Assembly (NCBI RefSeq): GCF_039522365.1 | Contig: NZ_BAAADJ010000023.1 | Coordinates: forward strand, 62,001 to 126,000 | DNA: 64,000 nt | From: Bacillus carboniphilus | Lineage (GTDB): Bacteria > Bacillota > Bacilli > Bacillales > JC228 | Reading direction: 5' to 3' | Shown: one piece after another, positions 48,631 to 56,560 of the stretch | Numbering within the stretch: the stretch's first letter is position 1 | Layout: each line of letters opens with the position of its first letter | Translations under genes and position numbers: made by a program | The notes under the pieces: model-generated | Told to the model about the DNA's origin: nothing | Databases searched by the model: none | Seen by the model: only the letters and a program-made list of their open reading frames with translations

Positions 48631-48786
48631 GGGAACGCAAACCCCAGAAACGTTCCCTGCGCCAAGAAAAAACGCTAATAGAGGAAACGAAAACCCCAGA
48701 AACGTTCCCTGCGCCAAGAAAAAACGCTAATAGAGGGAACGCAAACCACAAAATCGCTCCAGGCACCTAGAAGACAGTCTAAAAAA
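48631..48786. repeat. 52-bp tandem hairpin array, family B (3 units)
   Basis: Units start at 48631, 48683 and 48735, again 52 bp apart, but with a different sequence. GGGAACG and CGTTCCC (7-bp arms) flank a 13-nt loop, followed by GCGCCAAGAAAAAACGCTAA. Units 1 and 2 differ at two positions; unit 3 is strongly diverged. It abuts family A directly. Confidence 0.92.
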
Positions 48787-48855
48787 CACCAGCCCACCAC
48801 ACCACCGCCCCTCCCCCAAACCCAAAGAAAACCCTAAAACTCCTCACCAACCAAC
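48787..48855. other. C-rich, G-poor tract with G4-like reverse strand
   Basis: About 70 bp with only about four G on the plus strand. C runs at 48808-48811, 48813-48817, 48821-48823 and 48832-48834 give reverse-strand G runs of 4, 5, 3 and 3 separated by 1, 3 and 8 nt, close to a G-quadruplex pattern. It immediately follows the 52-bp arrays and precedes the fxsA promoter region. No gene. Confidence 0.6.
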
Positions 48856-48925
48856 GCAATTAATTGTATATTTTGTCCAAGCCTCATATAATGGTATAAA
48901 TCACTTAAAAAGGGTAGTGATCGAA

Positions 48926-49312
48926 ATGCGTGTTTTAGTCCCATTTTTAATAGTTGTTCCAGCTCTAGAGATTGCGCTTTTTATACTTTCAGGTCAGCTT
49001 ATTGGTTTATGGTGGACATTAGGTCTTATTATACTAACAGGAATTCTAGGAGCTTATATTGCAAAGCAACAGGGGTATAAGGCATTGGAGCGACTTAGAT
49101 TAGAACTTAGAACAGGACGGATACCTCAAGGGGCCATTTTAGATGGTGTTTGTATATTGGTAGGTGGCGTACTTTTATTAACTCCAGGCTTTATAACCGA
49201 TGCCATAGGTTTCTCACTTTTATTCCCGGGTTCCAGACATGTCTGGAAAACTCTAGCAAGGAAATGGTTTAGAAAGTGGTTGGATAATGGGAATATCATA
49301 ATAATGAGATAA
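48926..49312 (+). CDS. fxsA: FxsA family membrane protein (YtzA)
   Basis: 128 aa with three hydrophobic segments (about 4-22, 27-44, 72-95) and the FxsA signatures PALEIALFIL, GAYIAKQQGYKALERLRLEL and LLLTPGFITDAIGF. Cytosolic C-terminus. E. coli FxsA relieves exclusion of phage T7 by F; the role in Bacillus is unknown. The ATG at 48926 is preferred to the GTG at 48917, which belongs to the GGGTAGTGATC ribosome site. Usual place after pyk. Confidence 0.9.
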   Translation: MRVLVPFLIVVPALEIALFILSGQLIGLWWTLGLIILTGILGAYIAKQQGYKALERLRLELRTGRIPQGAILDGVCILVGGVLLLTPGFITDAIGFSLLFPGSRHVWKTLARKWFRKWLDNGNIIIMR

Positions 49313-49320
49313 CGAAAAAA

Positions 49321-49350
49321 GGAGCTTTCCGTAATGGAGAGCTCCTTTTT
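49321..49350. terminator. Bidirectional terminator between fxsA and ytvI
   Basis: GGAGCTTTCC/GGAGAGCTCC stem (one G-U), 5-nt loop, A run before and T run after. Confidence 0.88.
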
Positions 49351-49394
49351 ATTCATTCTAGATTTAAGTAACAGTCAGCGGCATTTCCGTAAAC

Positions 49395-50522
49395 TTATTC
49401 TGTTGGCCGTTTATCAGGGCCTTTGATATAGCTCCAGATTTCTTGAAGGACACCCGTTCTCTGTAGTGTATTGATGATAACTAGAACAACAGGGCCAACA
49501 ATTAATCCGAGGAATCCAATCAGCTTAAACCCAACAAATAAGGCGACTAGTGTTGCTAAAGGATCTAGTCCGATACTGGAAGAAAGTATCTTAGGCTCCA
49601 TGACTTGTCGCTGTACAACCACTACCACGTATAGCACAATTAACCCGATTGCAAGGTTAGGATCACCTGCTACAAACTCGAAAATAATCCACGGAACAAA
49701 TACTAATCCAGTACCTAAATAAGGTAATATATCAACAAGGCCAATGATAAGTGATATTGTAATGGCGTAATCTACCCGTAAAATTAAAAGTCCAATAAGT
49801 ACAATGATCGTTGTAATAGATATAAGTGTAGCCTGTGCTCGAATAAAGCCAACTAAGGCTTTTTGTAAATCCTTAAAAACACTCTTACCGCTTTCTTTAG
49901 CCTTATTAGGCAGGAGCTTTGAAAAAATGCGTTTTAATTTTTCCCAATCTTTACTTATAAAAAATGTAGCAAGTAAAGAAAAAACAAGCACTGTGGCAGC
50001 GTTTGGAAACCAAGATAGGATAGAAGGAATAGCTTCCAGTGTCCCTCTTATAAACTCACTAGCTGTACTTGCAATCTTTGTCCCTACATTTTCAATGTTT
50101 TCCATAATGGTTTGTTGTTGTCCAGCATCTAGACTGGCAAATAGGGCTGTTAGTTGGTTATAAAAAGGGATCACTTGAGATGCGATTAACTGTTCGATAT
50201 AGTCTATAATAGTTTCTAAGTGTTTTGGGACTACTTTTGCAAGATAGGTGGTCCCTGAGATGATTTCTGATATTAAAAGGGTCACAAGTCCTGCGAAAAT
50301 GGCCACGACAAAAAGTAAAGTAGTGAGCACGGCCAATGCCCTGGGAAATCTTGCTTTCTTGTCAAAAAAATTAACCATCGGATTGATACAGAAGGCGATT
50401 ATGATCCCAATAATAAAAGGATAGGTGTACTTGGAAATGAAAAAAAGTAAAATGGCTCCAACGATTATGGAGCTAACAACGAATACAAAGCGAAGCATTC
50501 TATGTAAATAAATAGGATTCAA
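49395..50522 (-). CDS. ytvI: Sporulation integral membrane protein YtvI (AI-2E family)
   Basis: 375 aa with about eight membrane helices and an extracytoplasmic, amphipathic central part. AI-2E family features are LVDILPYLGTG and IGLDPLATLVALFVGFKLIGFLGLI (read in parts). YtvI is a sporulation-associated member. TTG start with AAGGAGGG 11 nt upstream, matching the N-terminus of B. subtilis YtvI. Substrate unknown. Convergent with fxsA. Confidence 0.9.
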   Translation of the reverse strand: MNPIYLHRMLRFVFVVSSIIVGAILLFFISKYTYPFIIGIIIAFCINPMVNFFDKKARFPRALAVLTTLLFVVAIFAGLVTLLISEIISGTTYLAKVVPKHLETIIDYIEQLIASQVIPFYNQLTALFASLDAGQQQTIMENIENVGTKIASTASEFIRGTLEAIPSILSWFPNAATVLVFSLLATFFISKDWEKLKRIFSKLLPNKAKESGKSVFKDLQKALVGFIRAQATLISITTIIVLIGLLILRVDYAITISLIIGLVDILPYLGTGLVFVPWIIFEFVAGDPNLAIGLIVLYVVVVVQRQVMEPKILSSSIGLDPLATLVALFVGFKLIGFLGLIVGPVVLVIINTLQRTGVLQEIWSYIKGPDKRPTE

Positions 50523-50624
50523 CGGTCGGATATCCCTCCTTGAATACTTGTCTAGCTTACCTATATTTTACATGGGTATCTATGTGAAAAAAAGGAATTT
50601 TTCAAAAAATAGGAGATGGAGTGA

Positions 50625-51098
50625 ATGATTCAACCTCTATTATTTTTAACACTACTGCTAGTGTTGGGGTTTATATCAAAAAATACGTCCTTGATCATGG
50701 CGGTGCTTGTCTTATATGTATTCGCTATTTTTGCATCTGATTCAAAACTATTAACACTTGTGCAGAGCAAAGGAATCAATTGGGGCGTTACCGTTATTAC
50801 TATTGCTGTATTAGCACCTATTGCAACAGGTCAAATTGGATTTAAAGATTTATATCAAATTGTACAATCTCCTAGTGGATGGATTGCTCTTCTTTCTGGG
50901 TTAGCTGTAGCACTTATAGCAAAGTATGGTTTATCTCTTCTTGCTAATGATCCGGAAATTACTACAGCGCTCGTAATGGGGACTATTATTGCCGTTGCTT
51001 TTTTCAAAGGTGTAGCGGTCGGGCCGCTAATTGGAGCAGGTATTGCTTTTATTATTCTAGCTATATATGAGTGGTTAAAGGGAATAATAGGGATGTAA
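50625..51098 (+). CDS. ytwI: DUF441/UPF0756 membrane protein YtwI
   Basis: 157 aa with four to five membrane helices. Conserved GVTVITIAVLAPIATG and GPLIGAGIAFIILAIYEWLKG segments. Function unknown. AGGAGATGGAGTG precedes the ATG. Divergent from ytvI and upstream of citZ, as in B. subtilis. Confidence 0.9.
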   Translation: MIQPLLFLTLLLVLGFISKNTSLIMAVLVLYVFAIFASDSKLLTLVQSKGINWGVTVITIAVLAPIATGQIGFKDLYQIVQSPSGWIALLSGLAVALIAKYGLSLLANDPEITTALVMGTIIAVAFFKGVAVGPLIGAGIAFIILAIYEWLKGIIGM

Positions 51099-51125
51099 CC
51101 GTTTTCAATGATAATTACTTTTGTA

Positions 51126-51211
51126 ATAAAATGATTTTATCCCGTTTTTTCATGTGTAGTCATTCACAAAAGTCAGATAATTGTTTATAATAATTGGTGT
51201 AAGCGTATCCT
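51126..51211 (+). promoter_or_regulatory. citZ control region: CcpC-type dyad and candidate cre
   Basis: The 396-bp gap before citZ holds no gene. ATAA-N7-TTAT at 51126-51140 is exactly the dyad form recognised by CcpC. TGTAAGCGTATCCT (51198-51211) approximates a cre. B. subtilis citZ is repressed by both CcpC and CcpA. No convincing -35/-10 pair could be fixed. Confidence 0.5.
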
Positions 51212-51494
51212 AATTATTGCTCATTCCTATTATTCCTTTGTCCGAAGTATGGTAAGATAATTTGGACAAGGAAAACATGTAAGTGTTAACTTTTCCATTT
51301 TCACAACCTTTCTATTAAAATAATCATGGGAAGGTTTTTATAATGTAATGGACGAAAGTTTCTTAAAATAAGAAAGTAAACGCTTGAATGAACTAACGCA
51401 AATAGCTTCTACAATAGCTTTTCTGAAGCAAAGCGTTTCTGTTTTCTTATTCGCTTCATTCTTTTTTAATATAATCACTGAAGGAGATGTTATT

Positions 51495-52613
51495 ATGACA
51501 GCAACAAAGGGTTTAGAAGGTGTTGTAGCTACAACCTCTGGCATAAGCTCAATCATCGATGATACTCTTACATATGTAGGTTATAACATTGATGACCTAA
51601 CTGAAAATGCAAGCTTCGAAGAAATTATCTACTTATTATGGCATGGTAAGTTGCCAACACAATCAGAGCTAAATGAGTTAAAGCAACAACTAACTGAAGA
51701 ATCAAAGCTTCCAAAAGAAGTACTAGACCACTTCAAAATGTACCCTATTGGTGACGTTCATCCAATGGCTGCTCTTCGTAGTGCAGTATCTTTACTTGGT
51801 TTATACGATGATGAGGCAGATGTAATGGACGAGGGTGCTAACTACCGTAAAGCAATCCGTCTTCAAGCGAAAATGCCAGCCATTGTTGCTGCATTCGCCC
51901 GTGTAAGAAAAGGGCTTGAACCAGTAGAGCCAAGAAGTGATTTAAGCTTTGCTGCTAACTTCTTATATATGTTGAATGGTACAGAACCTGATGCTATAGC
52001 AGTTGAAGCTATTGATAAAGCGTTAATCCTTCATGCTGACCATGAATTAAATGCATCTACATTCACAGCTCGTGTTTGTGTAGCGACACTATCTGATGTA
52101 TACTCTGGTGTTACTTCTGCAATCGGAGCTCTAAAAGGTCCTCTTCATGGTGGTGCAAATGAGCAAGTTATGAAGATGTTAACTGAAATTGGTTCAGTTG
52201 ACCGTGTTGATAGTGTCATTCGTGAAAAATTAGCAAACAAAGAGAAAATCATGGGCTTCGGTCACCGTGTATATAGAAAAGGTGATCCACGTGCGAAACA
52301 CCTTCGCGAAATGTCCAGTAAGCTAACAGGTTTAACAGGTGAGCCACACTGGTATGAAATGTCTACAAAGATTGAAGAAATCGTGACATCTGAAAAAGGT
52401 CTTCCACCAAATGTTGATTTCTACTCTGCTTCTGTCTATCACAGCTTAGGAATTGATCACGATCTATTCACGCCAATCTTTGCTGTGAGCCGTGTATCTG
52501 GATGGTTAGCTCATATTCTTGAGCAATATGCAAACAACCGTTTAATCCGTCCACGTGCTCAATATACAGGCCCTGGAATGCAAAAATACGTTCCAATCAA
52601 CGAAAGAAACTAA
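51495..52613 (+). CDS. citZ: Citrate synthase CitZ
   Basis: 372 aa, the length of B. subtilis CitZ. Active-site His regions are LHADHELNAST and MGFGHRVYRKGDPR; the catalytic Asp is in PPNVDFYSASVYHSLGI. I start at the ATG 51495 (MTATKGLEGVVATTSG), seven nt after AAGGAGATG; the longer frame adds 37 unsupported residues. First enzyme of the TCA branch and first gene of citZ-icd-mdh. Confidence 0.97.
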   Translation: MTATKGLEGVVATTSGISSIIDDTLTYVGYNIDDLTENASFEEIIYLLWHGKLPTQSELNELKQQLTEESKLPKEVLDHFKMYPIGDVHPMAALRSAVSLLGLYDDEADVMDEGANYRKAIRLQAKMPAIVAAFARVRKGLEPVEPRSDLSFAANFLYMLNGTEPDAIAVEAIDKALILHADHELNASTFTARVCVATLSDVYSGVTSAIGALKGPLHGGANEQVMKMLTEIGSVDRVDSVIREKLANKEKIMGFGHRVYRKGDPRAKHLREMSSKLTGLTGEPHWYEMSTKIEEIVTSEKGLPPNVDFYSASVYHSLGIDHDLFTPIFAVSRVSGWLAHILEQYANNRLIRPRAQYTGPGMQKYVPINERN

Positions 52614-52673
52614 GTTTAAATAGTTTATCTACTCGATTGATTGAATGATTGATTACATGAGGTATATAATGAG

Positions 52674-52699
52674 AAAGGTTAGGATGCTTCCTAACCTTT
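52674..52699 (+). terminator. Intercistronic hairpin between citZ and icd
   Basis: Perfect AAAGGTTAGG/CCTAACCTTT stem, 6-nt loop, weak T tail. It may be a partial terminator or an RNA processing/stability element. Confidence 0.6.
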
Positions 52700-52725
52700 G
52701 ATTATGAAAAACGGAGGGAATATAA

Positions 52726-53997
52726 ATGTCACAAGGTGAAAAAATTCAGGTTCAAAATGGCGTACTAAATGTTCCAAATAACCCAGTCATTCCTTTTATT
52801 GAAGGAGATGGAATTGGTCCTGATATTTGGGCTGCTGCATCTCGCGTAATAGATGCTGCTGTTGAAAAAGCGTACAATGGAGAAAAGAAAATTGTATGGA
52901 AAGAAGTTCTAGCAGGTGAAAAAGCATTCAACCAAACTGGTGAGTGGCTACCAGCTGAAACTCTTGATGTTATTAGAGAGTATTTCATTGCAATAAAAGG
53001 ACCTCTTACAACACCAATCGGTGGAGGAATCCGTTCATTAAACGTTGCTCTTCGTCAAGAGCTAGATTTATTCGTATGCTTACGTCCAGTTCGCTGGTTT
53101 GAAGGTGTTCCTTCTCCAGTAAAACGACCTCAGGATACGGATATGGTTATCTTCCGTGAGAACACAGAAGACATCTATGCTGGTATCGAATATGCAAAAG
53201 GTACAGACGAAGTGAAGAAGCTAATTAACTTCTTACAAGCTGAAATGGGCGTTAAAAAGATCCGTTTCCCTGAAACTTCTGGTATCGGTATTAAGCCAGT
53301 ATCTGAAGAAGGTACTTCTCGCCTAGTTCGTGCAGCGATTAACTATGCAATCAAAGAAGGCCGTAAATCTGTAACACTTGTACATAAAGGAAACATTATG
53401 AAGTTTACAGAAGGTGCTTTCAAGAACTGGGGTTATGAATTAGCTGAAAAAGAATTTGGTGATAAAGTATTCACTTGGGCACAATATGACAAGATTAAAG
53501 AAGCTGAAGGCACAGATGCTGCTAATAAAGCACAAGCTGATGCGGAAGCAGCAGGTAAGATCATTGTAAAAGATTCTATTGCTGATATCTTCTTACAACA
53601 AATCTTAACTCGTCCAAGCGAATTCGATGTAGTAGCTACAATGAATTTAAATGGAGATTACATTTCTGATGCACTAGCTGCTCAAGTCGGTGGTATCGGA
53701 ATCGCACCTGGTGCAAACATTAACTATGAAACAGGACACGCGATTTTTGAAGCAACTCACGGAACTGCTCCAAAATATGCTGGTCAAGATAAAGTGAACC
53801 CTTCATCTGTTCTTCTATCTGGTGTGCTAATGCTTGAGCACCTTGGATGGAATGAAGCAGCTAAGTTAGTAATCGACTCAGTTGAGAAAACAATTGCTTC
53901 TAAAGTTGTAACGTATGACTTCGCTCGTCTAATGGAAGGTGCAACTGAAGTTAAATGTTCTGAGTTCGGAAATGCTTTAATTGAAAACATGAACTAA
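52726..53997 (+). CDS. icd: NADP-dependent isocitrate dehydrogenase
   Basis: 423 aa (citC in B. subtilis). The substrate-binding Ser is in [20 protein letters not shown] (read in parts); also [14 protein letters not shown], the catalytic Lys/Asp region [11 protein letters not shown], and NADP-binding [17 protein letters not shown]. It makes 2-oxoglutarate and NADPH. GGAGGG before the ATG. Confidence 0.97.
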   Translation: MSQGEKIQVQNGVLNVPNNPVIPFIEGDGIGPDIWAAASRVIDAAVEKAYNGEKKIVWKEVLAGEKAFNQTGEWLPAETLDVIREYFIAIKGPLTTPIGGGIRSLNVALRQELDLFVCLRPVRWFEGVPSPVKRPQDTDMVIFRENTEDIYAGIEYAKGTDEVKKLINFLQAEMGVKKIRFPETSGIGIKPVSEEGTSRLVRAAINYAIKEGRKSVTLVHKGNIMKFTEGAFKNWGYELAEKEFGDKVFTWAQYDKIKEAEGTDAANKAQADAEAAGKIIVKDSIADIFLQQILTRPSEFDVVATMNLNGDYISDALAAQVGGIGIAPGANINYETGHAIFEATHGTAPKYAGQDKVNPSSVLLSGVLMLEHLGWNEAAKLVIDSVEKTIASKVVTYDFARLMEGATEVKCSEFGNALIENMN

Positions 53998-54011
53998 TAG
54001 TCTCACATTAT

Positions 54012-54040
54012 AAACCGTCCGGTGCTAAATCGGGCGGTTT
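54012..54040 (+). terminator. Intercistronic hairpin between icd and mdh
   Basis: AAACCGTCCG/CGGGCGGTTT stem (one G-U) with a 9-nt loop; the tail TATATAC is T-poor, so readthrough into mdh is likely. Confidence 0.6.
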
Positions 54041-54068
54041 ATATACATATATTTAGGAGGAAAGGATC

Positions 54069-55007
54069 ATGACAATTAAGCGTAAAAAGATTTCTGTTAT
54101 CGGTGGCGGCTTTACAGGAGCAACTACTGCTTTTATCCTTGCTCAAAAAGAACTTGGTGATGTTGTACTGGTTGATATTCCTCAAATGGAAAACCCAACT
54201 AAGGGGAAAGCTTTGGACATGCTAGAAGCCGGTCCTGTACAAGGTTTTGATGCAAATGTGATCGGTACTTCAAACTATGAAGATACAAAGGATTCCGATG
54301 TAGTTGTTATCACTGCAGGAATTGCTAGAAAGCCAGGTATGAGTCGTGATGATTTAGTTCAAACAAATCAGAAGGTTATGAAAGCGGTTACAAATGAGAT
54401 TGTTAAATATTCTCCAAACTGTTATATTCTTGTTTTAACGAATCCAGTAGATGCCATGACTTATACTGTTTTCAAGGAGTCAGGATTCCCTAAAAACCGC
54501 GTAATTGGTCAATCAGGAGTATTAGATACAGCTAGATTCCGTACTTTCGTTGCACAAGAATTAAACCTTTCTGTTAAGGATGTTACGGGGTTTGTTCTAG
54601 GTGGACACGGAGATGACATGGTGCCACTTGTACGATACTCCTATGCTGGAGGTATTCCACTAGAAAAACTAATTCCACAAGATCGACTTGAGGCGATCGT
54701 TGAGCGTACTCGTAAGGGTGGCGGTGAGATTGTAAACTTGCTTGGAAACGGTAGTGCATACTATGCACCAGCAGCGTCCATAGTGGAAATGGTAGAGGCT
54801 ATTGTGAAAGATCAAAGAAGAGTTCTTCCTTCTATTGCTTACTTAGAAGGTGAGTATGGTTACGATGGAATCTATCTGGGTGTTCCTACCATTCTAGGTG
54901 GAAACGGAATTGAAGAAGTAATCGAACTTGAACTAACAGCTGAAGAAAAAGCAGCTTTAGACAAATCAGCCGAGTCTGTACGAAATGTAATGGATGTTTT
55001 GGCATAA
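54069..55007 (+). CDS. mdh: Malate dehydrogenase
   Basis: 312 aa, LDH-like malate dehydrogenase (citH). NAD motif [11 protein letters not shown] near the N-terminus, substrate Arg loop [14 protein letters not shown], catalytic His in [14 protein letters not shown]. It closes the citZ-icd-mdh set. TTTAGGAGG upstream of the ATG; a strong terminator follows. Confidence 0.97.
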   Translation: MTIKRKKISVIGGGFTGATTAFILAQKELGDVVLVDIPQMENPTKGKALDMLEAGPVQGFDANVIGTSNYEDTKDSDVVVITAGIARKPGMSRDDLVQTNQKVMKAVTNEIVKYSPNCYILVLTNPVDAMTYTVFKESGFPKNRVIGQSGVLDTARFRTFVAQELNLSVKDVTGFVLGGHGDDMVPLVRYSYAGGIPLEKLIPQDRLEAIVERTRKGGGEIVNLLGNGSAYYAPAASIVEMVEAIVKDQRRVLPSIAYLEGEYGYDGIYLGVPTILGGNGIEEVIELELTAEEKAALDKSAESVRNVMDVLA

Positions 55008-55019
55008 TAGAATGAAAAT

Positions 55020-55048
55020 GAAGCTGACTTTCGGTTGGCTTCTTTTTT
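55020..55048 (+). terminator. Terminator of citZ-icd-mdh
   Basis: GAAGCTGAC/GTTGGCTTC stem (two G-U), short loop, six-T run. Confidence 0.82.
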
Positions 55049-55088
55049 ACTCTATTGAAAGAAAAATTTATATTCTAATTACTGAGCA

Positions 55089-55116
55089 GCCCGTCTACAC
55101 GTAGACTCCTGCGGGC
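55089..55116. repeat. Short nested palindromic element
   Basis: GCCCG and CGGGC enclose GTCTAC-AC-GTAGAC. The CTCCTGCGGG string resembles an intergenic repeat I recall from many Bacillus genomes. Confidence 0.5.
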
Positions 55117-55220
55117 CTAGTTTCAAACAAACTTATAATAGTAGTGCAATTTTTATTTATCCACCTTTCATGGTAATATAATGAAAAGTAAACGGTTTCA
55201 TGAAATAGGAGGAATAGTTT

Positions 55221-55697
55221 ATGTTATTGGGGAAAAAGAGGAAATTAGGTAGACGGCTTGAGGAAATTTCTATAGGTGAAAAACTCTCCCTAACTGAAAA
55301 AATAGAAGATAAAGATTTACTACTATATCTAGGGTTGACAAATGATGCCAATCCTCTTTATATCCAGCATGATTATGCTTCTCAAACCCCTTACAAGAAG
55401 CCAATTGTTCCAACGATTATGCTCTCAGGCATTGTAATGGCTGCTGTATCAAAATATTTACCAGGACCAGGTAGTCATATAGTCAGACAAAAAATGGAGT
55501 ATTCAAAGCCGGTATACCACTACGGGACGGTTCATTTTTTACTTGAGGTTACAGAAATTGATATGAAAGAGCAGACGATTACCATTACCGTGGAAGGGAC
55601 AGATGATGAAAAAGAGCCGGTATTACAAGGGAAATTAGTTGTTTGCCCTCCTTCACCTTTAGCTAAATTAGATGGGGATGCTTTAGATAATTTTTAA
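55221..55697 (+). CDS. MaoC/hotdog-fold dehydratase-like protein
   Basis: 158 aa. The segment NDANPLYIQHDYASQTPYKKPIVPTIML (read in parts) resembles the hydratase motif of MaoC/(R)-specific enoyl-CoA hydratases, with Asp and His likely catalytic. The spacing is one residue longer than the usual DxNPxHxD form and HG is replaced by LSG. It may act on acyl-CoA, or be a non-catalytic hotdog. AGGAGG before the ATG. Monocistronic between mdh and phoP. Confidence 0.78.
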   Translation: MLLGKKRKLGRRLEEISIGEKLSLTEKIEDKDLLLYLGLTNDANPLYIQHDYASQTPYKKPIVPTIMLSGIVMAAVSKYLPGPGSHIVRQKMEYSKPVYHYGTVHFLLEVTEIDMKEQTITITVEGTDDEKEPVLQGKLVVCPPSPLAKLDGDALDNF

Positions 55698-55704
55698 TGA
55701 CTAC

Positions 55705-55733
55705 AAACTGCTGGAGGAATTCAGCAGTTTTTT
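55705..55733 (+). terminator. Terminator after the MaoC-like gene
   Basis: Perfect AAACTGCTG/CAGCAGTTT stem and T run. Confidence 0.88.
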
Positions 55734-55843
55734 CTTTTAAATTTGTCTAGTTTATTTCCATTTTCAGCTATAATAAGGATATATAGATAAATAAAGAAGT
55801 AGGCTCTTGGATTAGGGGATAAAAAAGATTATGGAGGGCCTTT

Positions 55844-56560
55844 ATGAGTAAAAAAATACTTGTAGTTGATGATGAACAGTCAATTGTCACGTTATTGCAG
55901 TACAATTTAGAGCAAGCGGGTTTTGAGGTAATAACCGCAAATGATGGTGAAGAGGGAAAGAATTTAGCAATAAATGAAAACCCAGATTTTATCATTTTAG
56001 ATATTATGCTTCCCAAGCTAGATGGAATTGAAGTTTGTAAAATATTACGGCAATCAAAGGTCACCACTCCTATTCTGATGCTTACGGCCAAGGATGAGGA
56101 ATTTGATAGAGTATTGGGACTAGAACTTGGTGCCGATGACTACTTAACAAAACCATTTAGTCCAAGAGAAGTTGTTGCAAGAGTTAAGGCAATCTTTAGA
56201 CGTTCAGAATATAATCATGAACGACCTGAAGTACAAGAACTGCAAGAAGAGAAGTTTCAGTTTAAGGACCTCGTTGTCTATCCGGAGCTTTATGAAGCGT
56301 ACTTCAAAGAAGAACTGCTGGAACTAACTCCGAAAGAATTCGAACTACTTCTCTACCTATGTAAACATAAGGGACGAGTTTTAACGAGAGATCAATTATT
56401 AAGTGCTGTGTGGAACTATGATTTTGCAGGTGACACTCGAATTGTAGATGTTCACATAAGTCATCTTCGTGAAAAGATAGAAGAAAATACGAAGAAACCA
56501 CTCTACATAAAGACAATAAGGGGATTAGGATATAAATTAGAGGAGCCAAAAAGTGAATGA
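55844..56560 (+). CDS. phoP: PhoP response regulator
   Basis: 238 aa, OmpR type. Receiver with acidic pair DD at 9-10, phospho-acceptor D53 (ILDIMLPKLDG) and K102 (LTAKDEE); C-terminal winged helix (ELTPKEFELLLYLCKHKGRVLTRDQLL read in parts). It controls the phosphate-starvation regulon. Overlaps phoR by 4 bp (ATGA). ORFs with similar layout (e.g. walR, resD) exist, but the mdh-phoPR-polA order supports PhoP. Confidence 0.94.
   Translation: MSKKILVVDDEQSIVTLLQYNLEQAGFEVITANDGEEGKNLAINENPDFIILDIMLPKLDGIEVCKILRQSKVTTPILMLTAKDEEFDRVLGLELGADDYLTKPFSPREVVARVKAIFRRSEYNHERPEVQELQEEKFQFKDLVVYPELYEAYFKEELLELTPKEFELLLYLCKHKGRVLTRDQLLSAVWNYDFAGDTRIVDVHISHLREKIEENTKKPLYIKTIRGLGYKLEEPKSE

Noticed and set aside
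48386-48770. Three overlapping open frames (up to 126 codons) across the 52-bp repeats
   Set aside because: They arise from stop-free repeats read in different frames, have no ribosome sites, and their translations simply repeat the array.
48255-48786. CRISPR array
   Set aside because: The intervening segments are only about 11 nt and similar to each other, the repeat is itself a long hairpin, and no cas gene is present.
48926-49312. FxsA as a phage-exclusion or defence gene
   Set aside because: The name comes from an E. coli overexpression effect; this is the ordinary core gene after pyk in Bacillus, with no defence neighbours.
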